DNA of 25,242 bases, taken from IMG/VR virus record IMGVR_UViG_3300032278_000109, positions 1 through 25,242 of that record. The stretch is one strand, 5' to 3'. Both the position numbers and the translations under genes were made by a program. The notes under the pieces were generated by a model. It saw only the letters and a list, made by a program, of their open reading frames with translations. It was not told where the DNA came from and ran no database searches. This document shows, piece by piece, positions 14,855 to 21,865 of this stretch. This DNA comes from a virus. Numbering within the stretch: the first letter of the stretch is position 1; each line of letters starts with the position of its first letter.

Positions 14855-15270
14855 CCTTGCCGCGAAAGGAGCTGCGGGACGCCGCCAAGGCCGCGTTGAA
14901 GACCATTCCCGGCCTGACGGTGACCGGGCCGCACGCATTCCTGCGAGGCGTCGCAGGCATGCCTTCTGCCGAGGTCGTGGTTTCGCAGGAGACGACGTCG
15001 CGTCTCAGCATGGACGGCGACCTGGAGCGGCGCATCCGCCTGTTCGTCGTCCTCCATGGAACCGGCGCTGACGTCGACGACGTCCTCGACGACCTCGCAG
15101 AGAAGGTGGAGGCCGCTCTGTATGGCTCGGCCGCCATCATGGCGCTGGTCGGCTCCAGCGACGCTTTCGATGCCACCGGCGCCCAGTTCGAGATCCCCGA
15201 AGAGGGGAGCGACCGGCCGGTCGCCCGCCTGCACCTGAGCTTCGAGGCGACGGTCTACTCCGAATCCTGA
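14851..15270 (+). CDS. Tail terminator, gpU-like minor tail protein
   Basis: A 139-residue alpha/beta protein. It opens with a helix (LRDAAKAALKTIPGLTV), then FLRGVAGMPSAEVVV, a strand RRIRLFVVLHGTG, a helix (DVDDVLDDLAEKVEAALYG) and two final strands (RPVARLHLSFEATVYSES). This order matches lambda gpU, which caps the finished tail tube and joins it to the head. It sits between the FII-like gene and the tail tube gene, where lambda has Z and U. Only one gene is present here, so either Z has no counterpart at this site or it lies elsewhere. Confidence 0.7.
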   Translation: MTLPRKELRDAAKAALKTIPGLTVTGPHAFLRGVAGMPSAEVVVSQETTSRLSMDGDLERRIRLFVVLHGTGADVDDVLDDLAEKVEAALYGSAAIMALVGSSDAFDATGAQFEIPEEGSDRPVARLHLSFEATVYSES

Positions 15271-15271
15271 T

Positions 15272-15295
15272 CCGGGGCCGGACGACCGGCCCCGG
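15272..15295 (+). terminator. Perfect 10-bp GC hairpin before the tail tube gene
   Basis: ccggggccgg (15272-15281) pairs perfectly with ccggccccgg (15286-15295) around an acga loop, beginning 2 bases after the gpU-like stop. It is not followed by a T run. It may protect or separate the mRNA of the abundantly needed tail tube protein. Confidence 0.55.
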
Positions 15296-15363
15296 CCTTC
15301 GCGCGGGCGATGGCTCCGCGCCTTCCAGACACCGATGCGATCGCCAATCGAGGAGGGCTGCAC

Positions 15364-15795
15364 ATGCCTGCGATCAAGGGTTCCAAGGTTCGCCTGAAGC
15401 AGGGTGATGGCGGCGATCCAACGGAGGCCTTCGCCACCGTCGCCGCCTCCCGCGACATCTCGTATTCGATCGAGGGCGGCGATGCGGACACCACCAGCCA
15501 GGACGAGTACCACGAGGCGAGCGGCGAGCACTGGACGGCGGACATCGTCGGCACCCTCACCATGGTGGTGAACGCCAACATGCTGGTGAAGGACAAGACG
15601 TCCTATGCCGGGATCATCGCCGACCGCATCGCCGGCACGGTGCGCAACTACCAGATCGAGGTGGTGGGTTTCGGCTCCTGGGAGGGGCCGTTCCGCGTCT
15701 CGGCGTTCAGCGGGAGCGGCCAGTTCGACCAGGCGGCCCCGTACACGATGACGCTGCGCAGCCAGGGTCGCGTGACCTTCACCACGGCCGCCTGA
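15364..15795 (+). CDS. Major tail (tube) protein
   Basis: A 143-residue beta-rich protein: MPAIKGSKVRLKQGDGGDPT, then ASRDISYSIEGGDADTTSQDEY (the family pattern of a strand followed by 'D-T-T-S' residues), and the C-terminal GPFRVSAFSGSGQFDQAAPYTMTLRSQGRVTF. It stacks as rings to form the tail tube of a siphophage. The ATG at 15364 has a strong Shine-Dalgarno (AGGAGGG, 15351-15357); an upstream ATG at 15310 in frame lacks one. The gene stands apart from its neighbour by a hairpin-bearing gap, fitting high separate expression. Confidence 0.87.
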   Translation: MPAIKGSKVRLKQGDGGDPTEAFATVAASRDISYSIEGGDADTTSQDEYHEASGEHWTADIVGTLTMVVNANMLVKDKTSYAGIIADRIAGTVRNYQIEVVGFGSWEGPFRVSAFSGSGQFDQAAPYTMTLRSQGRVTFTTAA

Positions 15796-16166
15796 TGCGC
15801 ACGCGGGTGGAGAGGCGGATCGGGGGTGAGATGGTCGCCATGGAAGCGACCGTCGGCGCCCTCGAAGCGTTGGCTGCGATCGAGGACTCGATCGCCATCG
15901 CCCTGGCGCGCCTGCGGCAGGGGTCGGTGACCCTTACCCGCGTCGCGGTTCGCGAGATGACCGCCGCCGCGGGGCGGCCACGGTCGACCTTCGACGCCTG
16001 GTACGACGAGGCGGTGGAGCGCTGCGGGCTCGCCCCGTTCGCAACCCTCGCCTTCGAGGCGCTGGCCGACGCCTACGCGAAGGCGGCGCAGACCAGCGAG
16101 GACCTCGAGGGAAACCCCGCGGCCGCGATGGAGACGGCGACGGACGATTCCGGATCGACCGACTGA
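15795..16166 (+). CDS. Tail assembly chaperone, gpG-like (zero-frame product)
   Basis: A 123-residue helical protein (LEALAAIEDSIAIALARLRQ..., then ALAFEALADAYAKAAQ) ending in a flexible acidic tail DDSGSTD. Position between tail tube and tape measure identifies it as the G-type chaperone that coats the tape measure during assembly. Codons 105-107 carry the slippery heptamer GGGAAAC (16109-16115), so part of the product should continue in the -1 frame as the GT fusion. The ATG overlaps the tail tube stop (TGATG). Confidence 0.8.
   Translation: MRTRVERRIGGEMVAMEATVGALEALAAIEDSIAIALARLRQGSVTLTRVAVREMTAAAGRPRSTFDAWYDEAVERCGLAPFATLAFEALADAYAKAAQTSEDLEGNPAAAMETATDDSGSTD
16109..16115 (+). promoter_or_regulatory. 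Programmed -1 ribosomal frameshift site GGGAAAC
   Basis: In the zero frame the bases read G GGA AAC, a canonical X XXY YYZ slippery heptamer in the last part of the chaperone gene. A -1 shift leads into a frame open from here to 16348. Lambda uses the closely related GGGAAAG to make gpGT at the same place in the gene order. The following ccccgcggccgc stretch could fold or pause ribosomes. Confidence 0.85.
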
Positions 16167-16348
16167 TCGCCTCGGGCGCGAAGATGGGCTGGACCTCGGC
16201 AGAGGTTCGGGCCGCTTCGCTCTCCGACTTCATCGCGGCCGTCGACGGGTTCCGCGATTTCCACTGCGCGCCCAATGGCGACGCTCCTCGCATGACGCGC
16301 GCCGAGGCCGAAGCTCTCCGCGCCGAGCTCGACGAAGAGGGATGGTGA
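16115..16348 (+). CDS. Tail assembly chaperone extension, T part of the GT frameshift protein
   Basis: The -1 frame is open from the slippery site to a TGA at 16346-16348, adding 77 residues to 107 from the zero frame (184 in total). It contains FRIDRLIASGAKMGWTSAEV (from about 16148) then RAASLSDFIAAVDGFRDF, which looks like the conserved domain of GTA and siphophage chaperone extensions ('W-t-x-x-e-v-R-x-x-S-l-x-D-F'). Its T domain should recruit tail tube protein to the tape measure. An ATG at 16184 could also start a 54-residue protein, but no clear Shine-Dalgarno precedes it. It ends 4 bases before the tape measure ATG. Confidence 0.8.
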   Translation, partial: PRGRDGDGDGRFRIDRLIASGAKMGWTSAEVRAASLSDFIAAVDGFRDFHCAPNGDAPRMTRAEAEALRAELDEEGW

Positions 16349-16352
16349 ACCG

Positions 16353-18077
16353 ATGACGGACATCTCGCGCCTCTCGGTCGAGCTCGTCGCCCGAATGGAG
16401 GGCTTCGAGCCAGCCCTCCGCAAGGGTGATGCCGCCCTCGGTCGGGCGACCCGGTCCATGGGCGCAAAGGTCGATGCGTTCGACCAGCGGCTCGCCAAGG
16501 TTGGCGGCAACAAGCTGATGGGTCTTCAGCAGGCTGGCTACCAGATCGGCGACTTCGCGGTCCAGGTGGCGAGCGGGCAGAACGTCCTCACCGCCTTCAT
16601 CCAGCAGGGATCGCAGGTGGCCGGCGCTTTCGGTCCGTGGGGCGCGATCATCGGCGCGGCCGGTGCGGTGGCCGGCGCGCTCGCCGTGTCGCTCTGGGAC
16701 AGCGGCGACGCGGCCGAGAAGCTGGAGCTGGACATCGGCGGGCTGGAAAGCGGCGTTGGCGCCCTCGAGACGACGGTGCGCGCCTACATCGACGCGATCG
16801 AGGACACTTCGACCGCGCAGTCGGCCGCCACCAGCAAGATCGTCGCCGACACGAAGCGGGAGTTCGAGGCGAAGAAGGAACTGCTACGCCTCGAGGTTCT
16901 TCGGCAAGAGGCGCAGCAGGCCGAGCGAGGAATTCAGATCGCGGCCGCCGAGGCCGAGCTGGGCCGGCTCGACGAGGTCCAGGGGCGGCTTGACCGCATG
17001 TCGGACGCTCAGCGCCGCCGCCGCGGCGGCGCCCTCGAAGTCCAGCTCGAAGGACGGGACGAGGCGAGCGCCGCATATCGCCAGCTGGTCGCCGAGGCGA
17101 CGCTGGCCGAGATCGCCATCGAGCGGGCGAATGAAGCGATCGCTCTCTCCTTCGACGAGACGGTCGCCGCGGTGATGGCCGACGACGACAGTGGGAGCGG
17201 GGCCCGCGAGAAGATCGACAAGCTCGCGTCCTCGCTGGAGTCGCTTCGCGACCGACTCGAGGCCATGCGCGAGCGCGCCGAGAGCGGCGCCGCAGCCATC
17301 GGTCTCGAAGGCGAGGCCCTTGCCCGGCACAACGCCCAGGTCGAGGTGGCCGCCCTCAAGCAGGGGTTGCTGAACAAGGCGCGCGACGAGGGCCGGGCGC
17401 TGACGCCGGAGGATATCGCCAGCATCGACAGGCTCGGCTCCGCCTATGTGGAGGCGGCGGTTTCGGCCGAACGGCTGAAGGAGGCCGAGGAGGATCGCAT
17501 TGAGGCTGCCGAGGAAGCCGCCCGCGTCAACGAACAGACGGTCGACAGCTTCTCGAACGCGATCACGCAGGCCGAAAGCTTCGCGGACGCCCTGCGGAAC
17601 GTGGCTCTGGCCTTTGTCGAGATGGCCGCGAAGGGCGCCCTGCTTGGGGAGGGGCCGCTCGGTGGCCTGCAGCAGGCGTTCTCGGCGGTGGCCGCGCCGC
17701 TGCTCTCTGCCTCCGCCGCGCCGAGCGTCGCCGACCAGTATGCTCTCTATGGCGCCGGCAAGCGCGCAGCCGGTGGGCCGGTCCTGGCGGGACGGTCCTA
17801 CATGGTCGGCGAGCACGGGCCGGAGCCGTTTGTGCCAGCCATCGACGGCCGGATCCTGTCGATCCCGCAGGCACAGGCGGCGGTGCGCGGCGACGCCGGG
17901 ACGGGTGGCCGTCAGGAGATCCACATCACGCTCGAGACGTCGCAGGATCTGAGGACGGTCGCCGAGCAGATCGGCGCCACGGCCGGCGCGGGCGCGGCGG
18001 TGAGCATCGTGCGGAAGTCGATGAAGCCGACGAACCTTGCGCGGTCGGTGCAGAATGCCGGGAGGCGCGCCGGATGA
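16353..18077 (+). CDS. Tail tape measure protein
   Basis: A 574-residue, largely helical protein that sets tail length and is ejected with the DNA. Residues 91-115 (GAFGPWGAIIGAAGAVAGAL...) form a hydrophobic, membrane-compatible segment. Residues about 150-240 and 280-390 are charged coiled-coil regions. The C-terminal MVGEHGPEPFVPA motif (about 484-496) is typical of tape measure proteins. At about 1.5 angstrom per residue this suggests a tail of some 85 nm, a short siphovirus tail. The ATG at 16353 follows the chaperone extension by 4 bases, and the stop overlaps the next start (ATGA). Confidence 0.9.
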   Translation: MTDISRLSVELVARMEGFEPALRKGDAALGRATRSMGAKVDAFDQRLAKVGGNKLMGLQQAGYQIGDFAVQVASGQNVLTAFIQQGSQVAGAFGPWGAIIGAAGAVAGALAVSLWDSGDAAEKLELDIGGLESGVGALETTVRAYIDAIEDTSTAQSAATSKIVADTKREFEAKKELLRLEVLRQEAQQAERGIQIAAAEAELGRLDEVQGRLDRMSDAQRRRRGGALEVQLEGRDEASAAYRQLVAEATLAEIAIERANEAIALSFDETVAAVMADDDSGSGAREKIDKLASSLESLRDRLEAMRERAESGAAAIGLEGEALARHNAQVEVAALKQGLLNKARDEGRALTPEDIASIDRLGSAYVEAAVSAERLKEAEEDRIEAAEEAARVNEQTVDSFSNAITQAESFADALRNVALAFVEMAAKGALLGEGPLGGLQQAFSAVAAPLLSASAAPSVADQYALYGAGKRAAGGPVLAGRSYMVGEHGPEPFVPAIDGRILSIPQAQAAVRGDAGTGGRQEIHITLETSQDLRTVAEQIGATAGAGAAVSIVRKSMKPTNLARSVQNAGRRAG

Positions 18078-18793
18078 GCCTGCCTGAAGGCGTTGGGATC
18101 GCGTCCGAGACCTGGCAGGTCGTCCAGGGCGCGCGCGACAACGGACCGGGCATCTCCGGTCAGACCCAGCTAGTCCAGACCGGCGGCCTGCCGTGGCGGG
18201 TGACCTATGAGATCATTCTGCGAAACGCGGTCGTTCCCGCCTGGAAGACTTGGATAGTTCGCCAGCGCGACGGCCTCATTCCGGTGATGCTGGGCCCGAG
18301 GTTCTACCGAAGCGAAGCCGAGCAGCTCTACGCCGAGGATGGCGGGTTCAGCGACACGACCATGTTCTCGGACACCACGGGCTTCGCCGAGGATCTGGAG
18401 ATCCCGGTTCCGGTGGCGCTGAACGGGGCCCATGCCGCGGGCGTCGTTTCACTGAGCATTGAGCGGTTCATGGGTGACGGCGACACCCAGGACGGCCCCC
18501 CCGTGGTCGCAGACGACTACTCGCCAGGCGAATACATCGGCATCGGGGGGCGGCTTTACATGATCACCACCGTCGAGGCCGGGTCGCCTGCCTACCGCTA
18601 CGCCACGCTCGGCATCTGGCCGCCGCTGCGTTCGGCCCTGGGTGACGGTGCGGGTGTAGACGATCCGCCCAGGACGAAGATGCGCCTGGAAGAGAAGGGG
18701 TCCGGAGGCGTTCCGGATCTGGTGGCGGGCGGCGCGACCCGCTTCACGATCTCGTTTATCGAGTACCTCGGCGCCCGGGAGCCGCTGGAATGA
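18074..18793 (+). CDS. Minor tail protein, distal-tail or gpM position
   Basis: A 239-residue beta-rich protein (MSLPEGVGIASETWQVVQGARDNG is its start). It has a segment GGLPWRVTYEIILRNAVVPAWKTWIV, an acidic repeat-like stretch (GGFSDTTMFSDTTGFAEDLE, about 91-110) and an ending FTISFIEYLGAREPLE. Its place right after the tape measure is that of lambda M or a distal tail protein, which forms the ring at the tail tip. I recognise no family with confidence. ATGA overlaps link it to the genes on both sides. Confidence 0.6.
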   Translation: MSLPEGVGIASETWQVVQGARDNGPGISGQTQLVQTGGLPWRVTYEIILRNAVVPAWKTWIVRQRDGLIPVMLGPRFYRSEAEQLYAEDGGFSDTTMFSDTTGFAEDLEIPVPVALNGAHAAGVVSLSIERFMGDGDTQDGPPVVADDYSPGEYIGIGGRLYMITTVEAGSPAYRYATLGIWPPLRSALGDGAGVDDPPRTKMRLEEKGSGGVPDLVAGGATRFTISFIEYLGAREPLE

Positions 18794-19383
18794 GCGACCT
18801 TCCTGCCGCCGTCGTCGCCGAGCTCACCTCCCTCGAGCTGGTCGCGGCCGTCCTGGTCGAGATGGATTTCGACGGCGGGGCGGTGCGCGTCTGGAACGGA
18901 CCGGGCCAGCTGACGGCCGGGGGCGAGACCTGGGAGGGCGTCGGCCAGTTCGGCGCGATTTCCGAGATCGAGGAGAGCTCGGCCCTCGACGCCTCCGGCT
19001 TCACGCTGGAGCTCTGCCACTTCGGCGAGGCCGACCTGACCGACGAGTCCGAGTTCATCGCCGCGTTTCAGGCGGCGCTTGACCAGGACGTGTTCGGCCG
19101 GGCGGTCAGGATCTACCTGCAGGTCTTCGACGTCGACACCAACGCCGCCATCGGCGCGCCGCAGGCGGTCGCCTCGGCCCGGATGGTGCATGTCGAGGCG
19201 GATTGGCAGTCGGTGGAGACGGCGGCGGTCCGAATCCAGTGCGAGCACGTGCTCGCCTGGGCTCGCATGGCGCCGGCGGCGTACCTGACCGACGCCGACC
19301 AGCAGGCCCGCCACCCCGGCGACCTCGCCTGCGAGCTGACGACCATCATCCCGACCCGCGAAGTGACCTGGCCGCGAGACTGA
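18790..19383 (+). CDS. Tail-tip protein, DUF2163-like / gpL position
   Basis: A 197-residue protein. It has an early strand VAAVLVEMDFDGGAVRVWNG, a central region (DVFGRAVRIYLQVFDVDT) and a C-terminal segment YLTDADQQARHPGDLACE that matches the 'D-x-D-Q-x-x-x-x-P-G-D' ending seen in DUF2163-like tail-hub proteins. Lambda L, in the same position, binds iron-sulfur through cysteines; only C77 (ELCHFGE), C151 and C183 are visible here, and a four-cysteine set is not, so a cluster is unlikely. Probably a tail-tip hub subunit. Confidence 0.6.
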   Translation: MSDLPAAVVAELTSLELVAAVLVEMDFDGGAVRVWNGPGQLTAGGETWEGVGQFGAISEIEESSALDASGFTLELCHFGEADLTDESEFIAAFQAALDQDVFGRAVRIYLQVFDVDTNAAIGAPQAVASARMVHVEADWQSVETAAVRIQCEHVLAWARMAPAAYLTDADQQARHPGDLACELTTIIPTREVTWPRD

Positions 19384-19387
19384 CCCC

Positions 19388-19738
19388 ATGCATGACGCCT
19401 TCCGCTGGGGCTCGCGCGACTGCGCGACCCTCGCCGCCGACCACGTTCTGGCGATCACGGGGCGGGACCCAATGGCCGACCTCCGGGGGCTCTACGCCTC
19501 GCCCCGCGCGGCCGCGCGGGTGCTGGAACGGTTCGGCGGGCTGGTCGGCGCGGTCGATGCGCTGATCGGCTGGCCGCGGGTGGAGGCGGTGCGGGCGGAG
19601 GTGGCGGCCCTGCCGACCGACCGCCGCCCGGTCCTCGCGGTGCGCTCCGGCGAGTGGTGGGTGTTCCCGAGCCCGCAGGGAGAGTCGGTCGCCCGCATCT
19701 CGATGGTCCGCCCTCTTGCCTGCTGGGGTCCAGCCTGA
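19388..19738 (+). CDS. DUF6950-like protein with NlpC/P60-like N-terminus, gpK position
   Basis: A 116-residue protein starting MHDAFRWGSRDCATLAADHVL. The W-G-S-R-D-C motif (C12) resembles the catalytic-cysteine entry of NlpC/P60 peptidases, and DUF6950 proteins have this start. A full peptidase would need a His later in the chain; none is visible at a clear match, so activity is doubtful. Position in the tail-tip block equals that of lambda K, which may help penetrate peptidoglycan. The stop overlaps the next ATG (TGATG at 19736). Confidence 0.6.
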   Translation: MHDAFRWGSRDCATLAADHVLAITGRDPMADLRGLYASPRAAARVLERFGGLVGAVDALIGWPRVEAVRAEVAALPTDRRPVLAVRSGEWWVFPSPQGESVARISMVRPLACWGPA

Positions 19739-21849
19739 TGCCGGCCGCGATTCCCATCGTGGCCGGCGTCGCGGCGACGGCGGCGGCAGGGTCTGGCGGC
19801 GCGCTGCTTGCGGGGACCGCGCTCGGCGCCTTCCTGGGCGGCCCGGCGTTGTTCGGGTTGACCACTGTCGGCGGTCTGGTGGCCGGCGGGATCGTTGCCG
19901 GCGGCGGACTGTTGTCCGGCGCTCTCGCCCCCGACATGGCCGGCCCGCGCCTCTCCGCCGCCGCCACCGGCACCGTATCCGAGAGCGCCGGAGCTCGCTG
20001 GAACGTCCTCGGGACCTGCCGCTCGGCCGGATCGTGGCTGCTCTACGACGCCTCCGCCGAGAACGAGCTGTGGCAGCTGATCACCATCGCGTCGCACGAG
20101 ATCGACAGCATCGTCGAGCACCGGCTCGACGACGAGGTGGTGACGCTGGACGGAAGCGGCTGGGTCCAGACGCCCCTGAAGTGGCAAGACCGGGTGCAGA
20201 TCCAGGTGCTGGACGGCAGCCACGCGGCGACGCTTTCCGACCTGACCTCGGCGTTCGCCTACTGGACCGCCGCGCACAAGGGCCTCGGGCTCGCGCAGGT
20301 CGCGATCCGGCAGGTCGCAGTCCCCGCGTCCGAGATCGGCAAGGTCTACCCCGGCCCTGCCCGCCGGCTGCGCTACAGCGCGACCGTCAAGGGCGTCGCC
20401 GACCTGCTGGACCCGCGGGACGACTCGACGGGCTGGTCGGCGAACGCCGCGCTGCACGTCCTGGGCCACCTGCGCCGCGCGACGCAGGACGGCGGGCTCG
20501 GTCTCACGAATTCCGAGATCGACCTCGCCTCCTTCGAGGCCGCGGCGGACCTCTGCGATGAGAACGTCGCGCTCGCCGCGGGCGGGACCGAGAAGCGCTA
20601 CAGGGTCGGAGGCATCCAGAGCCGAGACGACGATCCGCGCGACGTCCTGGCGGCGCTGCTCGACGCCATGGACGCCATGGTCTACCTGACTCCAGCGGGG
20701 AAGGTGGCGATCCGCACCGGCTTCGACGACGCCCCGGGGGCCGACGAGACCTTCGACGACACGCACATCCTCGCCGCCACCTGGCGGCGAGGCCCGAGCG
20801 GGATCGAGCGTTACAACCGCGTCGTGGCCCGCTACCCCTCGGCCGCCCACGGCTACCAGGAGCAGACCTCGCCGCCCTTCGACGCGACGCTCGCCGCCGG
20901 CGAGGCCCGCCGCGCCTACCCGCTGGCCCTGGCGTTCGTGACCTCCGGGACGCAGGCGCAGCGCCTCGCCCTGCGCCGCCTGCAGCTGCTCAACGCGCCC
21001 TATCACGCGACCGTCAGCATGGACATGGCGGGCCTGATCGCCGTGCCCACCGGGCCCGCGAAGTTCAACGGCCCGCGCTCTCACTGGACCGGCGCGATGC
21101 GCGTGCAGCGGCGCACCATCGGCGAGGGGCTGGCGAGCGTGCAGCTCGAATGCGTGGCCAAGCCGGCGAACTACGGCGCCTGGGACGAGACCACCGACGA
21201 GAAGCCGATCAGCGACCAGCCCGCTCTTGGCGCCACGGACCAGATCCTTTCGGCCCCGACCGTCACCAGCACCGAGGTCGTCCCGGTGATCGTGAACCAG
21301 GGGGCCAAGGGCGCCCGGATCAAGGTCAATTACACCGCCCTCGCCGCCAAGGAGCAGGCCGAGATCGAGATCGAGTGGAGCGTCGCGAACGCGAACGACT
21401 GGGAGGGCGCGCGACGGCAGAGCGCCAGCGGCGGCACGGTACGCACCGCCACGCTCGACGACGGCGAGACCTATGACGTCCGCGTCCGCTTCATCGGCCC
21501 GGGCGGCGGCGCCACGGACTGGACCGTCGAGGAGGACATCGACGTGATCGCCTACGTCGACCCGCCCGACGCCCCGACCGGGACCGCCGCGAACGCCGTG
21601 GGCGCGGTGCTGGGCATCTCGGCCACCGCCCCGGACGACGACGACCACCGCCGCCTGGCGTTCTGGTACTCGGCCACGAACGACTTCGGCACGGCGACGC
21701 TGGCGGGCACGCGCCGCTGCGACCCCGGCGCCACCGCCTCGGTGAGCGTCAGCCCCGGCCCGGGGACCTGGTACGTCTGGGCCACCTCCCGAAACGCATC
21801 CGGCCTCGACAGCACCGAAGACGGCCCGGACTCCGACACCACCACCTGA
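19738..21849 (+). CDS. Tail tip attachment protein, gpJ-like, with hydrophobic N-terminus and FnIII-like C-terminus
   Basis: A 703-residue host-specificity protein. Residues 1-65 are a Gly/Ala-rich hydrophobic stretch (VAGVAATAAAGSGGALLAG, then GLTTVGGLVAGGIVAGGG), like the membrane-compatible segment of lambda gpI, here joined to the J-like protein. The middle (about 70-500) has the hub fold pattern of central tail-tip proteins. From about 505 come two fibronectin-III-like domains (strands IKVNYTAL, EIEIEWSVA, YDVRVRFIGPGG; then GISATAPDDDDHRRLAFWYS and TWYVWATSRNASG). Start overlaps the previous stop. It is shorter than lambda J (over 1,100 residues), so receptor contact may rest with the proteins encoded after it. 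Confidence 0.8.
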   Translation: MPAAIPIVAGVAATAAAGSGGALLAGTALGAFLGGPALFGLTTVGGLVAGGIVAGGGLLSGALAPDMAGPRLSAAATGTVSESAGARWNVLGTCRSAGSWLLYDASAENELWQLITIASHEIDSIVEHRLDDEVVTLDGSGWVQTPLKWQDRVQIQVLDGSHAATLSDLTSAFAYWTAAHKGLGLAQVAIRQVAVPASEIGKVYPGPARRLRYSATVKGVADLLDPRDDSTGWSANAALHVLGHLRRATQDGGLGLTNSEIDLASFEAAADLCDENVALAAGGTEKRYRVGGIQSRDDDPRDVLAALLDAMDAMVYLTPAGKVAIRTGFDDAPGADETFDDTHILAATWRRGPSGIERYNRVVARYPSAAHGYQEQTSPPFDATLAAGEARRAYPLALAFVTSGTQAQRLALRRLQLLNAPYHATVSMDMAGLIAVPTGPAKFNGPRSHWTGAMRVQRRTIGEGLASVQLECVAKPANYGAWDETTDEKPISDQPALGATDQILSAPTVTSTEVVPVIVNQGAKGARIKVNYTALAAKEQAEIEIEWSVANANDWEGARRQSASGGTVRTATLDDGETYDVRVRFIGPGGGATDWTVEEDIDVIAYVDPPDAPTGTAANAVGAVLGISATAPDDDDHRRLAFWYSATNDFGTATLAGTRRCDPGATASVSVSPGPGTWYVWATSRNASGLDSTEDGPDSDTTT

Positions 21850-21865
21850 ACGCGAGGCGCATCGC

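Noticed and set aside
16184-16348. Independent 54-residue gene starting at the ATG at 16184
   Set aside because: No clear Shine-Dalgarno, and the open -1 frame from the GGGAAAC site explains the coding signal better as a frameshift extension.
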